Source: a virus. From it: a DNA stretch of 20,076 nucleotides. The stretch spans positions 1 through 20,076 of the IMG/VR virus record IMGVR_UViG_3300029448_000588; one strand, 5' to 3'. A model generated the notes under the pieces. It saw only the letters and a list, made by a program, of their open reading frames with translations, did no database searches and had not been told where the DNA came from. This document shows, piece by piece, positions 1 to 6,197 of this stretch (its first letter is position 1; each line of letters opens with the position of its first letter). Both the position numbers and the translations under genes were made by a program.

Positions 1-1
1 T

Positions 2-1948
2 TTAATATATATAGTTCCCAATGAAGCGATATTAAAATCTGATAGTTTATTAATCTATAGTGGTAGACTTCAAGATATTAGTCACAACAATGATTCTATT
101 AAGTTGTCTATTGTATCTAGAGACCCTTCAGATGGTGTTGAAATACCTCAGTCAAAGACAAGTAAGGATAATTATTATCCTATCGCTTATGGAGATTATA
201 CACCTAGTAGCGGAAGTGTTACTTTTGGGTCTGGCTCAGATATAGATGATTATAGAAAAAGAAAAACTCTTTATCCTATTCCAGTAGAAGAGAGAAGAGC
301 TGGTACTGTTTTTTCCTTAACTGGTACAAGAAGTACAAGTGCAAATGCTTTTCCTAATTATTATGAAAAGTCAACAGACACATTTCATCCACTTGCAAAT
401 GACTCTACAAATACTTCAACTCTTGATACCGTAAATGAAACTTATGGAGATGGATATGCAGTAAGATTTAATCAAAATTTATTGAAAACTGGTCTATTTA
501 AAGTTGTGGAGTTTGTAACTAAAACAGCTGGAACTAATCTTACTTGGGATAATAATACTGGAAATGCTTTTGATGGAGAATTTATAAACACAAGTACTTA
601 TGTAGGATGTACTGTAGATGAAGTTTTTGTACCTAATGACTCTGCAAGTATTGAATATTCATTACCTCAATTAACTGGTTACCCAAGTACATTAGTTACT
701 AATTTAGTTATTACTGGTTCTTTTACAATAGGGAGTGTTGTTGGTGGGACTTCAGGAGAAGTAAGATTACAATTAATAGATGAGAGCTTTGGTTCTTCCG
801 ATATTAAAGGTTATTGGGATTTAACAAGTGCTGGAACTACAACAGATTTTCATAAACTTTTATCAAATGGTAGTAGTGGAGGCACTTTAGATACCTCAAG
901 TGTTGCTTATTTAAGTGATGATTTTAATAATTCAAATGAATATTTAGCCTCAGATAGTGGATGGGGTGAGTCTGTAAAACTTACTGTTAAACTTGTTAGA
1001 ACAGGAGACATACAATGTTCAGTAAGTGGTTTTGTAAGAATACATGATATAGCAGTTCAGGCTACAACTCAATTAGATTTTTCAGAGACAACAAAAGCGG
1101 GTAAAACAGTTGCTTATCAAACCCTAGATGACATAGAATATGTATATAGTGGTGCAAATGGTCTAACTGATAATGGTTGGGCTAGTAGTTCTGCAATAAC
1201 TGAAATTCACGAAGCTCATAGAGATTTATTACAAAGATTTACAAACTTTACAAACAGAAACAATTCAGCTTACACTTCAGGAGTTCATCCTAAAAATTGG
1301 AGTTCAGGAACTAATATTAATAGCATCAAAGACTGGGATATAAGATATTGGATTAATAGACCAACACCATTAAAAAAAATTCTAGAAGACCTTCAATATA
1401 ATGGAGGTTTTATTGGAAGATATAATAGTCAGGGTAATTATGAATATATTTTTATTCCTGACTCAATTACTACAAATCACACTTTGACAAAGGAAGATAT
1501 TTCTAATATCGACATATCATTAACACCTTTTAAGGATGTAGTTACTTCAATGGATATTGAATATGAAAAACATCCAGCCACAAGTGGTTATATTTCTGAA
1601 GTAAATGCAAGTAATTCAACTTCCATTTCAGCTTATAACGTAGACTCTAAAGAAAATAAAAAACAGATTAGATTAAACGCTTTGGTGTCTGCTCCAGCTA
1701 ATAGTCCTTCAAGTAACCCTAATGATGATTTTTACACCTACTATGATAATATTCTTGGAGGAGTTAAACATTTAATTAGTTTTACTGTCGTAAATCCAAT
1801 TTATTATAAAATTGATGTAGGTGACTTTATAGCTTTTAGTGATATGACCATTGACCCTTTTGGAGGTAGTTGGTCAGGTAAAGATTTTATAGTTGTTTCA
1901 GTTTCTAGAAAAAGAGGGGAATTAAAAATTAAAGTAAGGGAAGTATAA
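2..1948 (+). CDS. Tail-tip/baseplate-type virion protein, 5' partial
   Basis: The frame is open to the window edge (it reads LIYIVPNEAILKSD before any start codon), so the gene begins upstream; a TTG at 104 is only an internal codon. About 648 residues are visible. The visible N-terminus has a strand-rich segment (LIYSGRLQDIS..IKLSIVSRDPSDG) followed by YYPIAYGDYTP, a pattern seen near the N-terminus of phage tail hub and tip proteins that carry PIxYGD. The middle is Ser/Thr/Asn/Gly-rich and predicted beta. The C-terminus (WSGKDFIVVSVSRKRGELKIKVREV, read in parts) looks like the closing beta domain of a tail-hub protein. I infer a distal tail component contacting the host surface. The stop overlaps the next start by one base (TAATG), so the two are translationally coupled. 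The exact family cannot be fixed by eye. Confidence 0.6.
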   Translation, partial: LIYIVPNEAILKSDSLLIYSGRLQDISHNNDSIKLSIVSRDPSDGVEIPQSKTSKDNYYPIAYGDYTPSSGSVTFGSGSDIDDYRKRKTLYPIPVEERRAGTVFSLTGTRSTSANAFPNYYEKSTDTFHPLANDSTNTSTLDTVNETYGDGYAVRFNQNLLKTGLFKVVEFVTKTAGTNLTWDNNTGNAFDGEFINTSTYVGCTVDEVFVPNDSASIEYSLPQLTGYPSTLVTNLVITGSFTIGSVVGGTSGEVRLQLIDESFGSSDIKGYWDLTSAGTTTDFHKLLSNGSSGGTLDTSSVAYLSDDFNNSNEYLASDSGWGESVKLTVKLVRTGDIQCSVSGFVRIHDIAVQATTQLDFSETTKAGKTVAYQTLDDIEYVYSGANGLTDNGWASSSAITEIHEAHRDLLQRFTNFTNRNNSAYTSGVHPKNWSSGTNINSIKDWDIRYWINRPTPLKKILEDLQYNGGFIGRYNSQGNYEYIFIPDSITTNHTLTKEDISNIDISLTPFKDVVTSMDIEYEKHPATSGYISEVNASNSTSISAYNVDSKENKKQIRLNALVSAPANSPSSNPNDDFYTYYDNILGGVKHLISFTVVNPIYYKIDVGDFIAFSDMTIDPFGGSWSGKDFIVVSVSRKRGELKIKVREV

Positions 1949-3009
1949 TGGGGTATAATAGAATTAAAACACCAAGAGTTTACACAGACTTAATAAGTCA
2001 AAGTTTAACTAATGGATGGAGAGATTTAGATAATATAACAATGAAGCAAAATGATGACTCAACTTCTGTTACGTTTAATAGTGGTGCAGAAGCGGGATTA
2101 TTTGATTTAAAACCAGCAAACTCTGTAACTCTTGCAAAAGAAAATCAAGCTTTTTACATTCAATTTGATACTGGACTTAGTTCAAATTCATTAGCTGAGT
2201 CTAATTATTTAGCAATATTAAATCATAATTTTTTATCTGCTGAATGTATGTTTAAGGTTGAATTATCTGATGATGCAAATATGAGTAGTAATGTCACAAC
2301 TATTTCACAAAACGTAAATCATTCAAAATTGATAAATGCTACTCAAAGTACAATTAGTGGGAATACTACATTTATAGAAGCTGATGAGAATGGATGGACT
2401 TTAATCAACTGGACAACTCAAACAACTCAAAATCAATATTTAAGAATTACATTTAAAGATACTGGAGGAGCTAATCAAAATTTTGCTGATGATGTAATAA
2501 TAGGTTCAATTATGTATGGTGAGTATTTTGATTTTCCTCATTCACCTGACCTTTCAGTAAACACTTCTGTTGATTATGATGGTGTAAAAACTCAAAAGTC
2601 TTTAGGAGGTAATACCTATGCAACCTCAACAAATTTAGGACAACCTGAGTGGGGTAAAACACTTTCATGGACTAATTCAACAAGTGCGGATATTAGTAAT
2701 TATGCATTTAGCAAAAGAACTGGTAGAATTAGACATTCAATGAATTTTAGTTACTTAACTGATACTGATGTTTGGTCTAATAATCCTAGTTCTTCATTAC
2801 CCTCAGAATGGTTTGACACACTAACAGTTCATAATTCTTTTTACAATAAGATAGTAGGTCAGTTTCATCCATTCTTATTTAGCATAGACAAAGACTCCAC
2901 AACTGAAGGTGATTATGGTATGTTTAGATTAAAAGATAAATCATTTAACGCAAACCAATCAGCTAATAATATTTGGGATGTAAAATTAAATGTTGAGGAA
3001 TCTTGGTAA
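1948..3009 (+). CDS. Beta-rich tail structural protein
   Basis: 353 aa, start ATG overlapping the upstream stop in TAATG. No signal peptide or membrane segment. Composition is Ser/Thr/Asn-rich with regularly spaced short strands. The middle, about residues 150-230, has NQYLRITFKD, then IIGSIMYGEYFDFPHSPDL, then a Gly-rich turn; this strand-turn arrangement is common in jelly-roll or carbohydrate-binding-like modules of phage tail tips. The C-terminus ends WDVKLNVEESW. Coupling to the large upstream tail protein and lack of enzymatic motifs point to a structural role at the tail tip. It is the last gene before the early promoter region, so it probably closes the late transcript. Specific family not recognised. 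Confidence 0.55.
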   Translation: MGYNRIKTPRVYTDLISQSLTNGWRDLDNITMKQNDDSTSVTFNSGAEAGLFDLKPANSVTLAKENQAFYIQFDTGLSSNSLAESNYLAILNHNFLSAECMFKVELSDDANMSSNVTTISQNVNHSKLINATQSTISGNTTFIEADENGWTLINWTTQTTQNQYLRITFKDTGGANQNFADDVIIGSIMYGEYFDFPHSPDLSVNTSVDYDGVKTQKSLGGNTYATSTNLGQPEWGKTLSWTNSTSADISNYAFSKRTGRIRHSMNFSYLTDTDVWSNNPSSSLPSEWFDTLTVHNSFYNKIVGQFHPFLFSIDKDSTTEGDYGMFRLKDKSFNANQSANNIWDVKLNVEESW

Positions 3010-3025
3010 TTATTTATTAACTTCT

Positions 3026-3041
3026 ACCCTAATGCTAGGGT
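3026..3041 (+). other. Short hairpin after the tail operon
   Basis: ACCCTA (3026-3031), loop ATGC, TAGGGT (3036-3041): a perfect 6-bp stem 17 nt after the tail-gene stop. No T-run follows, so it is a poor intrinsic terminator; it may protect the 3' end of the message. Its right arm is shared with the longer inverted repeat 3032-3100, so the two structures exclude each other. Confidence 0.4.
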
Positions 3042-3100
3042 TGTAGAGGGTGAACGCTCCAAAACATCCTTATTCGCAAATATAATACCAACCCTAGCAT
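3032..3100. repeat. 12-bp perfect inverted repeat upstream of early promoter
   Basis: ATGCTAGGGTTG at 3032-3043 and its exact reverse complement CAACCCTAGCAT at 3089-3100, separated by 45 nt. Each arm carries the AACCCTA core also present in the adjacent iterons. It could be a protein-binding pair in opposite orientation or a long-range RNA stem competing with the hairpin at 3026-3041. Confidence 0.6.
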
Positions 3101-3104
3101 CTCC

Positions 3105-3126
3105 TAACCCTTAAATAACCCTATAA
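3105..3126 (+). repeat. 11-bp TAACCC direct repeats (iterons) before promoter 1
   Basis: Two adjacent 11-bp units, TAACCCTTAAA (3105-3115) and TAACCCTATAA (3116-3126). A third position (3127-3137, AATAATTTTAG) is degenerate. Eleven-base spacing is about one helical turn, so a bound protein would occupy the same face of the DNA. The same array precedes the promoter at 8534. Confidence 0.6.
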
Positions 3127-3144
3127 AATAATTTTAGAAAGTGT

Positions 3145-3173
3145 TTGTATGTTTCATTACGCTTTATTAGAAT
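3145..3173 (+). promoter_or_regulatory. Early promoter 1 (sigma70-like)
   Basis: TTGTAT (3145-3150), 17-bp spacer, TAGAAT (3168-3173), followed 5 nt later by GCGAAT (3179-3184), where transcription would start. The leader then runs to GGAG and TTTTAAATG at 3209. The -10, 5-nt gap, GCGAAT and leader match the promoter at 8534-8561, which is the main support. A Bacteroidota-type reading (TTTG, 20 bp, TAGAATTG) is also possible. Confidence 0.6.
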
Positions 3174-3208
3174 TGTATGCGAATTAAATAAATAATATGG
3201 AGTTTTAA

Positions 3209-3541
3209 ATGAATAAAGTTCAATTAGAAGTACAAGAAACCATAAACAACTGGTTCAATGCTAAAAACTTAGAAACACTAAAGTGGATAGACGAAGACCC
3301 TGAGTTAAAAGGTTTACTAAAACCATATAAAAATCTTACAGATGCTGGTGTTATGGTAAGTTATGGTGATAATGGTTGTGTTGCTTTTGACGGAGATATT
3401 CTTTCAGCATTAAGAGGTTGTGCAGAGTTTGGATATTGTGAAAAATTAGCAGAATCATTAAGAGCTATTTTTTATGAAAATGAATATGATAATTTTGGTT
3501 TTGGTGTTTATAATCATTGTGAATATGAAGGAGGTAAGTAA
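3209..3541 (+). CDS. Early hypothetical protein
   Basis: 110 aa, first gene behind promoter 1, start set by GGAG (3199-3202) 6 nt upstream. The protein is acidic and looks alpha/beta: an N-terminal helix (VQLEVQETINNWFNAKNLETLKW), then DAGVMVSYGDNGCVAFDGDIL and a helical LRGCAEFGYCEKLAESLRAIF. There are four cysteines but no CxxC pair. First position in the early operon suggests expression immediately on infection, where phages often place host-takeover proteins; that is inference. The tail EGGK is imposed by the ribosome-binding site of the next gene, which lies inside this coding end. No family recognised. Confidence 0.7.
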   Translation: MNKVQLEVQETINNWFNAKNLETLKWIDEDPELKGLLKPYKNLTDAGVMVSYGDNGCVAFDGDILSALRGCAEFGYCEKLAESLRAIFYENEYDNFGFGVYNHCEYEGGK

Positions 3542-3855
3542 TGAATGTGCAAAAATCAAAAATAAAAAATATTCTTAAGAAGGAAGGATGTAGGCTAAGT
3601 CCTGAGTCATGGGATGGAATAAACAGGGCAGTTGAATCTTTAATAATCAGTATGTCTAATAATGTTAAGTCAGATGGAATGAAAACATTAATGGCAAAAC
3701 ATACAGTTGTTTCTAATAAAACAAAAGTTACAACATCAAGTAAATGTAAAAGATGTTGTAATATTAAAGATACTTATATTAAATGGGCTAAACAGATGCA
3801 AACATTTTGCTATGAAAAAGCTTATGTATTAAGTAAAAAACTAGGAGGTAAGTAA
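3541..3855 (+). CDS. Small basic protein, possible histone-fold-like
   Basis: 104 aa, Lys-rich, coupled to both neighbours by the GGAGGTAAGTAATG junction. Residues about 6-55 read KIKNILKKEGCRLSPES, a long helix (INRAVESLIISMSNNVKS), then DGMKTLMAKHTV. The order short helix, R-x-S, long helix, G-x-KT and a final D/H-V is reminiscent of the archaeal histone fold (R-V-S ... G-R-K-T ... D-I), but the central helix is about four residues shorter than usual. The C-terminal part has CKRCC and a helix rich in aromatics. If the fold is right it would bind DNA or form a transcription-factor-like dimer; otherwise it is an unknown early protein. The gene call is secure, the fold is not. Confidence 0.7.
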   Translation: MNVQKSKIKNILKKEGCRLSPESWDGINRAVESLIISMSNNVKSDGMKTLMAKHTVVSNKTKVTTSSKCKRCCNIKDTYIKWAKQMQTFCYEKAYVLSKKLGGK

Positions 3856-4064
3856 TGAAAAAAGAATTTGAAGTAGTAATCAAAATTCCATCATATACTC
3901 TTAAGACTATTTATGTAGATGATGCGACTAGTAAAACTGATGCTAGAAAAAAAGCAAAAAAACAAATACTTGGAAATACAAATTATTATGATATGAGTGG
4001 GGATGATGAATTAGGACAATGTTGGAAAAAAGCTACAATAATATCAGTTGAAGGAGGTAAGTAA
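3855..4064 (+). CDS. Small beta-alpha-beta early protein
   Basis: 69 aa, joined to its neighbours by the same 14-nt junction on both sides. The order is strand (FEVVIKI), strand (TLKTIYVDDA), a Lys/Ala helix (SKTDARKKAKKQIL), an acidic turn (SGDDELGQ), and a final strand (KKATIISVE). This resembles the small DpnD/PcfM-like proteins of phages and plasmids, whose role is unknown, but I cannot confirm membership. No catalytic motif. Confidence 0.65.
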   Translation: MKKEFEVVIKIPSYTLKTIYVDDATSKTDARKKAKKQILGNTNYYDMSGDDELGQCWKKATIISVEGGK

Positions 4065-4357
4065 TGATTGAACCTCCTTATAATTTTAAGTTTCATGCAG
4101 AAATAAGATATGAAACAGAAGAATGTTTTAATTTTACAAATGCAAACGGTAACACGATAGGTCAAATAAAAGAAGATATTCTAAGAGTCTGTATAAAGTA
4201 TGAAAAAAGAAGTCCGAAGATAGTAACCATTTTAGGCAAATCAGAATATAATGATAACTATAATGAATATATTTATTTATTTGCTAATCATCCTTTTTTT
4301 ATTGAAAACGAGAGTGTAAAAAACGCATTAAGTCATATAACAAAGGTAAATGTCTAA
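4064..4357 (+). CDS. Early hypothetical protein
   Basis: 97 aa, start fixed by the third copy of GGAGGTAAGTAATG and stop overlapping the next ATG (TAATG). Predicted alpha/beta: FKFHAEIRYETEECFNF, a helix around QIKEDILRVCIKYEKR, then KIVTILGKSEY and a helical end. Two isolated cysteines, no motif I recognise. Its place in the tightly coupled early run is the only functional hint. Confidence 0.65.
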   Translation: MIEPPYNFKFHAEIRYETEECFNFTNANGNTIGQIKEDILRVCIKYEKRSPKIVTILGKSEYNDNYNEYIYLFANHPFFIENESVKNALSHITKVNV

Positions 4358-4509
4358 TGGAATCTATAATACATTTTATTAAACATTTTTTAGGGTTGTG
4401 TGGTGAGTCTCATCCAAGTGTCATGGTAAGTGGGTTTGCAATATTTTCATTATTTGGATTATATATTAATCACATAATTAATTACATTAAAAACAAACTA
4501 GGAGGATAG
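4357..4509 (+). CDS. 50-aa single-pass membrane protein
   Basis: ATG at 4357 overlaps the upstream stop (TAATG) and the TAG ends at 4509, one base before the next ATG; the GGAGG of the next gene lies inside its last codons, which gives Gly-Gly at the C-terminus. The peptide has an amphipathic N-terminus (MESIIHFIKHFLGLCG), one hydrophobic segment at about residues 22-42 (VMVSGFAIFSLFGLYINHII), and a Lys-containing tail. Predicted inner-membrane protein with a cytoplasmic positively charged end. Candidate roles are superinfection exclusion, membrane anchoring of replication, or a lysis accessory. The exact fit between neighbours supports a real gene. Confidence 0.6.
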   Translation: MESIIHFIKHFLGLCGESHPSVMVSGFAIFSLFGLYINHIINYIKNKLGG

Positions 4510-4510
4510 T

Positions 4511-4918
4511 ATGCCAACACCATTTAATAAATTATTAGTAAAACATTCTGAGCAAGAATATTTACAACTAGAAACTAATTATTTAAACCTTTTTAATTTT
4601 GTACAAAGTCTATTATCAATTACAGAAAACAAAGATATTAATTCTGATTCACAAAGGTTAATTCATTTTAATGCTTTGACCATTAGACTTACAGAAGGTG
4701 TAAACAGATTTCAAAAATTTACTGAAGACCTTCGGAGTAATTCAATCTCAAGGAACTCCGCATCTTCCGACTCCGAAGGCAACCCTTATGAAGTTAGAAT
4801 CTTAACGTCAAAAGAAGAAAAGAAACTGATTATAGAAGCTTTAGAACACATGGCTAATAGTTATCCTGACCTCAAAGTTTCAAATAAGTTTCAACAATTA
4901 GCGAATGATATAAAATAG
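4511..4918 (+). CDS. Early helical hypothetical protein
   Basis: 135 aa, start ATG 6 nt after GGAGG (4501-4505). Residues 1-75 look like two long amphipathic helices (LVKHSEQEYLQLETNYLNLF; LIHFNALTIRLTEGVNRFQKF). Then comes a Ser/Asn linker at about 76-92 (LRSNSISRNSASSDSEGNP) and a C-terminal helical domain (SKEEKKLIIEALEHMA). The linker is encoded by an unusually GC-rich patch carrying a 10-bp inverted repeat (4729-4738 with 4770-4779). No family recognised; a helical two-domain architecture suggests oligomerisation. Confidence 0.65.
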   Translation: MPTPFNKLLVKHSEQEYLQLETNYLNLFNFVQSLLSITENKDINSDSQRLIHFNALTIRLTEGVNRFQKFTEDLRSNSISRNSASSDSEGNPYEVRILTSKEEKKLIIEALEHMANSYPDLKVSNKFQQLANDIK

Positions 4919-4927
4919 GAGTAGTAT

Positions 4928-5155
4928 ATGAGTAGTCAAATAAAAGAAATTAGGCATTATTTAGAGTCAGGTGGTAAACTAACACCACTAGAAGCTCTTG
5001 ATAAGTTTGGATGCTTTAGGCTTGCCGCCATAGTGCATAATTTAAGGGAAGAAGGTCTTAATATTAAAACAACAATGGTAAAGCAAGGTCAGAAGTCTTT
5101 TGCTGAATATTCAATAGATAATTCAGATGGAATGAATTTGTTTGGAGGTCAGTAA
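4928..5155 (+). CDS. Small helix-turn-helix protein
   Basis: 75 aa, preceded by AGGAGTAGTAT. The sequence IKEIRHYLESGGKLTPLEALDKFGCFRLAAIVHNLREEGLNIKTTMV (read in parts) matches the phage HTH type with the pattern hLxxGxxLTPLEALxxFGxxRLAAxIxxLRxxGxxIxT: a helix, the LTPLEAL turn, a recognition helix beginning FRLAA, then a beta wing (AEYSI). Such small winged-HTH proteins occur in many phages between replication genes and are predicted DNA-binding regulators. It is a candidate to bind the iteron arrays at 3105 and 8505. The end MNLFGGQ is shaped by the overlapping ribosome-binding site of the next gene. Confidence 0.75.
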   Translation: MSSQIKEIRHYLESGGKLTPLEALDKFGCFRLAAIVHNLREEGLNIKTTMVKQGQKSFAEYSIDNSDGMNLFGGQ

Positions 5156-5301
5156 TGATAGTTTTGAATATAGCTGAATGGATTGCAAATTTATTAATCT
5201 TGGGTATTTCTGCACTAATATGGTTTGTTGCTTTATTTGGTTTTGCCATGCTTTTGTCAATATTAGTCAACTATGTAAGAGAGGTATCAAGTTATGAATA
5301 A
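5155..5301 (+). CDS. 48-aa membrane protein
   Basis: ATG overlaps the upstream stop in GGAGGTCAGTAATG; TAA ends at 5301. The peptide is almost all hydrophobic from residue 10 to 41 (IANLLILGISALIWFVALFG followed by FAMLLSILVNYV), long enough for one long or two short membrane helices, with a charged end (REVSSYE). An antisense frame exists here but has no ribosome-binding site and is opposite to all neighbours. Predicted inner-membrane mini-protein; role unknown, with superinfection exclusion or a holin-like function the usual options. Confidence 0.6.
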   Translation: MIVLNIAEWIANLLILGISALIWFVALFGFAMLLSILVNYVREVSSYE

Positions 5302-5407
5302 GTATGAAAGAAAGTTAGAGTCATTTTTTGATTTTTGTGAAGGTTTGTTCTTCATATTAATAGGAATGACTATGTTAAATTTATTTTATCAACTAATAAC
5401 AAAATAA
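5294..5407 (+). CDS. 37-aa membrane protein
   Basis: ATG at 5294 overlaps the previous stop by 8 nt, with GAGG at 5281-5284 nine nt upstream; TAA at 5405-5407 runs into the AAGGAG of the next gene. It has a charged N-terminus (MNKYERKLESFFDFCEG) followed by one hydrophobic helix (LFFILIGMTMLNLFYQLI) and Thr-Lys. It would sit N-in with its single segment in the inner membrane. The exact packing between neighbours argues for a real gene; size and composition allow no family assignment. Confidence 0.5.
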   Translation: MNKYERKLESFFDFCEGLFFILIGMTMLNLFYQLITK

Positions 5408-5416
5408 GGAGTAGTA

Positions 5417-6025
5417 ATGTTTTTACAACTAAAAAAATCCACTCATATTGATAAAACTTTGAGTGTGCAATTAAGAGTAGACCCTATTAATATTAAGGGT
5501 GTAATGAATAAGTTCAATAACTTAGAATATGAATTACCAGTAACTAATATAGGTAATAATTATTCTGCTGAGAAATGGGGAGATAAAGAACCTATTACAT
5601 TTAAAAAAGGTGACCACTTTAATTTAAAAGTTTCATCCGCTTTATATGGTAAACTTACAGACTTTTCAAAAGCAGAATTAGTTGATATTACCATGACATC
5701 AACTGAAAAAGGTGTCAAATATAATGTAGGAGCTTCGTTTAGTGTATGGGATAAACCAGTACATGATGAAGGAGTTACATCTAAACCTTATGGTTATGAT
5801 TCTGTTAAAAGTAGAGATGATGACAGAAGTCTAGAAATAAAATGGGGTATGGCTTTTAATAATGCAACTAGATTATTTACTAATTCAAAAATGTTATATG
5901 AAGATAAAGTTAAAGCAATAGAGACAATAATGCCTAAGATGTTTGAAATTGCTTGTGGGATGAAATCAATTATCGAAACAGAAACACCTAAAATAGTTGA
6001 AGATGATGATGATGCTCCGTTCTAA
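5417..6025 (+). CDS. Single-stranded DNA-binding protein
   Basis: 202 aa, start ATG after AAGGAGTAGTA. The body is beta-rich (FLQLKKS, LSVQLRVDP, YELPVTNIG, HFNLKVSS, AELVDITMTSTEKGVKYNVGASF), consistent with an OB-type fold, followed by a helical segment. The last residues are VEDDDDAPF, nearly the same as the acidic Asp-run plus Pro-Phe tip that ends bacterial SSB proteins and recruits replication and repair partners. No Walker or nuclease motifs. I infer it coats ssDNA in replication or recombination and recruits host or phage enzymes through its tip. It lies just before the HNH and replication genes. Body sequence is not close to E. coli SSB. Confidence 0.7.
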   Translation: MFLQLKKSTHIDKTLSVQLRVDPINIKGVMNKFNNLEYELPVTNIGNNYSAEKWGDKEPITFKKGDHFNLKVSSALYGKLTDFSKAELVDITMTSTEKGVKYNVGASFSVWDKPVHDEGVTSKPYGYDSVKSRDDDRSLEIKWGMAFNNATRLFTNSKMLYEDKVKAIETIMPKMFEIACGMKSIIETETPKIVEDDDDAPF

Positions 6026-6062
6026 AAAAAATCAATCAAATGAAAATCTATTAAGGAAAAGT

Positions 6063-6197
6063 ATGAATAGAAGGTCAACCTTAAATGGGTATATCAAATA
6101 TTATGAGGATTTATTAGTAACTGGTAAGATACAACCAACTGGTGGTGCTTATAAAAGATTGATTCAGTTAAGAGAAAAATATGTTAGTACATATTAA
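6063..6197 (+). CDS. 44-aa basic hypothetical protein
   Basis: I choose ATG 6063 (MNRRSTLNGYIKYYEDLLVTGK) because AAGGA lies 5 nt upstream. The same frame extends back to an ATG at 5997, but that start lies inside the SSB acidic tail and would begin with a Met-run read out of frame from the Asp codons. The peptide has an amphipathic helix, a GKIQPTGGAYKRL turn and another helix. Stop overlaps the next ATG (TAATG). Unknown role. Confidence 0.55.
   Translation: MNRRSTLNGYIKYYEDLLVTGKIQPTGGAYKRLIQLREKYVSTY

Larger units (their letters stand above)
3530..4066 (+). repeat. Repeated 14-nt stop/SD/start junction
   Basis: The sequence GGAGGTAAGTAATG occurs identically at three consecutive gene junctions: 3530-3543, 3844-3857 and 4053-4066. 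A variant with one change (GGAGGTCAGTAATG) is at 5144-5157. Each copy supplies the last codons of one gene (Gly-Gly-Lys in the three identical copies), the stop TAA, a consensus Shine-Dalgarno and the overlapping ATG of the next gene. Three unrelated proteins therefore end in GGK. Confidence 0.85.

Noticed and set aside
60-245. A + strand frame of 61 aa
   Set aside because: It overlaps the open tail-protein frame in another phase and has no ribosome-binding site.
3144-3175. Bacteroidota-type promoter (TTTG, 20 bp, TAGAATTG)
   Set aside because: Possible for promoter 1 but the matching element at promoter 2 fits it poorly (TATATTCT), and strong SD use argues against such a host; kept only as an alternative.
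5064-5270. Minus-strand frame of 68 aa
   Set aside because: Opposite to all accepted genes, no ribosome-binding site, and the + strand has a well-placed membrane gene at 5155.
5997-6062. Upstream start for the 44-aa gene
   Set aside because: Begins in the SSB Asp-run and lacks a ribosome-binding site; ATG 6063 has AAGGA.
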